Under the pieces are notes generated by a model. That model saw only the letters and a list, made by a program, of their open reading frames with translations, had not been told where the DNA came from and did no database searches. The position numbers were made by a program, and so were the translations under genes. Source: an uncultured Acidobacteriota bacterium (GTDB taxonomy: Bacteria; Acidobacteriota; Terriglobia; Terriglobales; Acidobacteriaceae). From it: a stretch of 8,130 nt of DNA. The stretch spans positions 1 through 8,130 of the forward strand of contig CAILBQ010000080.1 in the NCBI GenBank assembly GCA_903832475.1, read 5' to 3'. Below, piece after piece: positions 7,721 through 8,130 of the stretch (positions are counted from its first letter, which is position 1; each line of letters opens with the position of its first letter).

Positions 7721-8041
7721 CTATTTCTTCTGCAGGGTGTGAATGTAGGCAATCAGTGACGAAATTTCGGCGTCGGTCAGCTTGCCGTTATAGGCGGGCA
7801 TTTTGCCTTTGCCATTTTTGGTCGAGGCGATCAAGACGGCGTCGGATGTCTTGAGGATGGCGGGGTCAGTGAAGGGCGGAGTCTTCATCGCCTTGCCGGC
7901 GGGGGTAGCAGCCAGGCCGTCGGCGCCGTGACACATCTGGCATTTGGCTTTGAAGGTGTCGGCGGCTTCTGCGGAAGCGACAACGGACGTAGAGAGAACA
8001 GCGATGGCGATGGCGAATGCGTAACAGGTGAATTTGCGCAA
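7721..8041 (-). CDS. Small periplasmic c-type cytochrome (mono-haem, class I)
   Basis: This is a soluble electron carrier of 106 residues. Residues 1-26 are a signal peptide (MRKFTCYAFAIAIAVLSTSV, ending ASAEA before ADTF). The mature protein of about 80 residues has one haem motif, CQMCHG (34-39), with His38 as proximal ligand. The likely distal ligand is Met81 in GKGKMPAY, and the usual final helix (LTDAEISSLIAYIHTL, 88-103) packs on the haem. This is the cytochrome c6/c553-like single-domain pattern. The start is TTG (8039-8041), fixed by a strong GGAGG 7 bases upstream. It is preceded by a barrel gene and followed by the multihaem cytochrome, each at 15 bp, so it probably shuttles electrons between the inner-membrane cytochrome and a partner further out. 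Partner identity is inference. Family assignment is firm. Confidence 0.92.
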   Translation of the reverse strand: MRKFTCYAFAIAIAVLSTSVVASAEAADTFKAKCQMCHGADGLAATPAGKAMKTPPFTDPAILKTSDAVLIASTKNGKGKMPAYNGKLTDAEISSLIAYIHTLQKK

Positions 8042-8048
8042 GGTGAAT

Positions 8049-8053
8049 CCTCC
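8049..8053 (-). promoter_or_regulatory. Strong ribosome-binding site fixing the TTG start of cytochrome c
   Basis: CCTCC on the + strand reads GGAGG on the - strand. It stands 7 bases before the TTG at 8041-8039, within the 15-bp gap after the upstream stop. No ATG in this frame would keep the signal peptide, so this site decides the start. Confidence 0.85.
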
Positions 8054-8056
8054 GGG

Positions 8057-8130
8057 TTAAAAAGCGTATTTAACAGACAGCGTGACAAGGTTGGCTTGGA
8101 AGTTACGAGGTGCGGTGGGACCAACGAGAG
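8057..8130 (-). CDS. C-terminal end of an outer-membrane beta-barrel protein (partial)
   Basis: Only the last 23 full codons are inside the window; the frame is open to the edge and stops at TAA (8059-8057). The visible end includes APRNFQANLVTLSVKYAF, an amphipathic strand with alternating hydrophobic residues and a terminal Phe, which is the classic C-terminal signal for insertion by the Bam machinery. The stop lies 15 bp before the cytochrome c start, so this is the upstream gene of the same operon. Candidates are an MtrB/PioB-type porin, which sheathes a multihaem cytochrome across the outer membrane, or another TonB-dependent receptor, common in this lineage. My impression favours MtrB/PioB from the NFxANLVTLS pattern and the neighbours, but a fragment this short cannot decide it. 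Confidence 0.6.
   Translation of the reverse strand, partial: LVGPTAPRNFQANLVTLSVKYAF

Overview
The window looks like part of a chromosome from an acidobacterium, probably class Terriglobia (Acidobacteriaceae/Koribacter type). This rests on two lineage-typical genes: the C-terminal half of an Oar-like TonB-dependent receptor, and a secreted protein with the acidobacterial type of VWFA-related domain. Even, fairly high GC and dense antisense open frames fit the same picture. This is recognition from the translated sequence, not a database search.

Layout: the left half (2-4053) is read on the + strand and holds the truncated TonB-dependent receptor followed almost immediately by the VWFA-domain protein. 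The right half (4063-8130) is read on the - strand. In transcription order it holds the last 23 codons of an outer-membrane beta-barrel protein (8130-8057), a small secreted mono-haem cytochrome c (8041-7721), a membrane-anchored NapC/NirT-type cytochrome with three predicted membrane helices and six haem motifs (7705-6269), a 114-bp gap carrying a strong hairpin (6249-6209), an exported TPR-like protein (6154-4271), and a 67-residue tetracysteine protein of the DUF5522 type (4266-4063). The two halves converge with 9 bp between stop codons. No stretch above 300 bp lacks a gene.

How the genes may work together: barrel end, cytochrome c and multihaem cytochrome are spaced by exactly 15 bp each, so they form a tight operon. 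The large cytochrome resembles the inner-membrane quinol-oxidising cytochromes of the NapC/NirT/ImcH type. With a periplasmic cytochrome c and an outer-membrane barrel, the natural hypothesis is a route carrying electrons from the quinone pool across the periplasm to the outer membrane, possibly to an extracellular acceptor. The window ends before the gene that would test this, since only the last strand of the barrel is visible. The TPR and DUF5522 genes are probably a second unit, partly separated by the hairpin. No mobile element, CRISPR array, tRNA or rRNA was seen.
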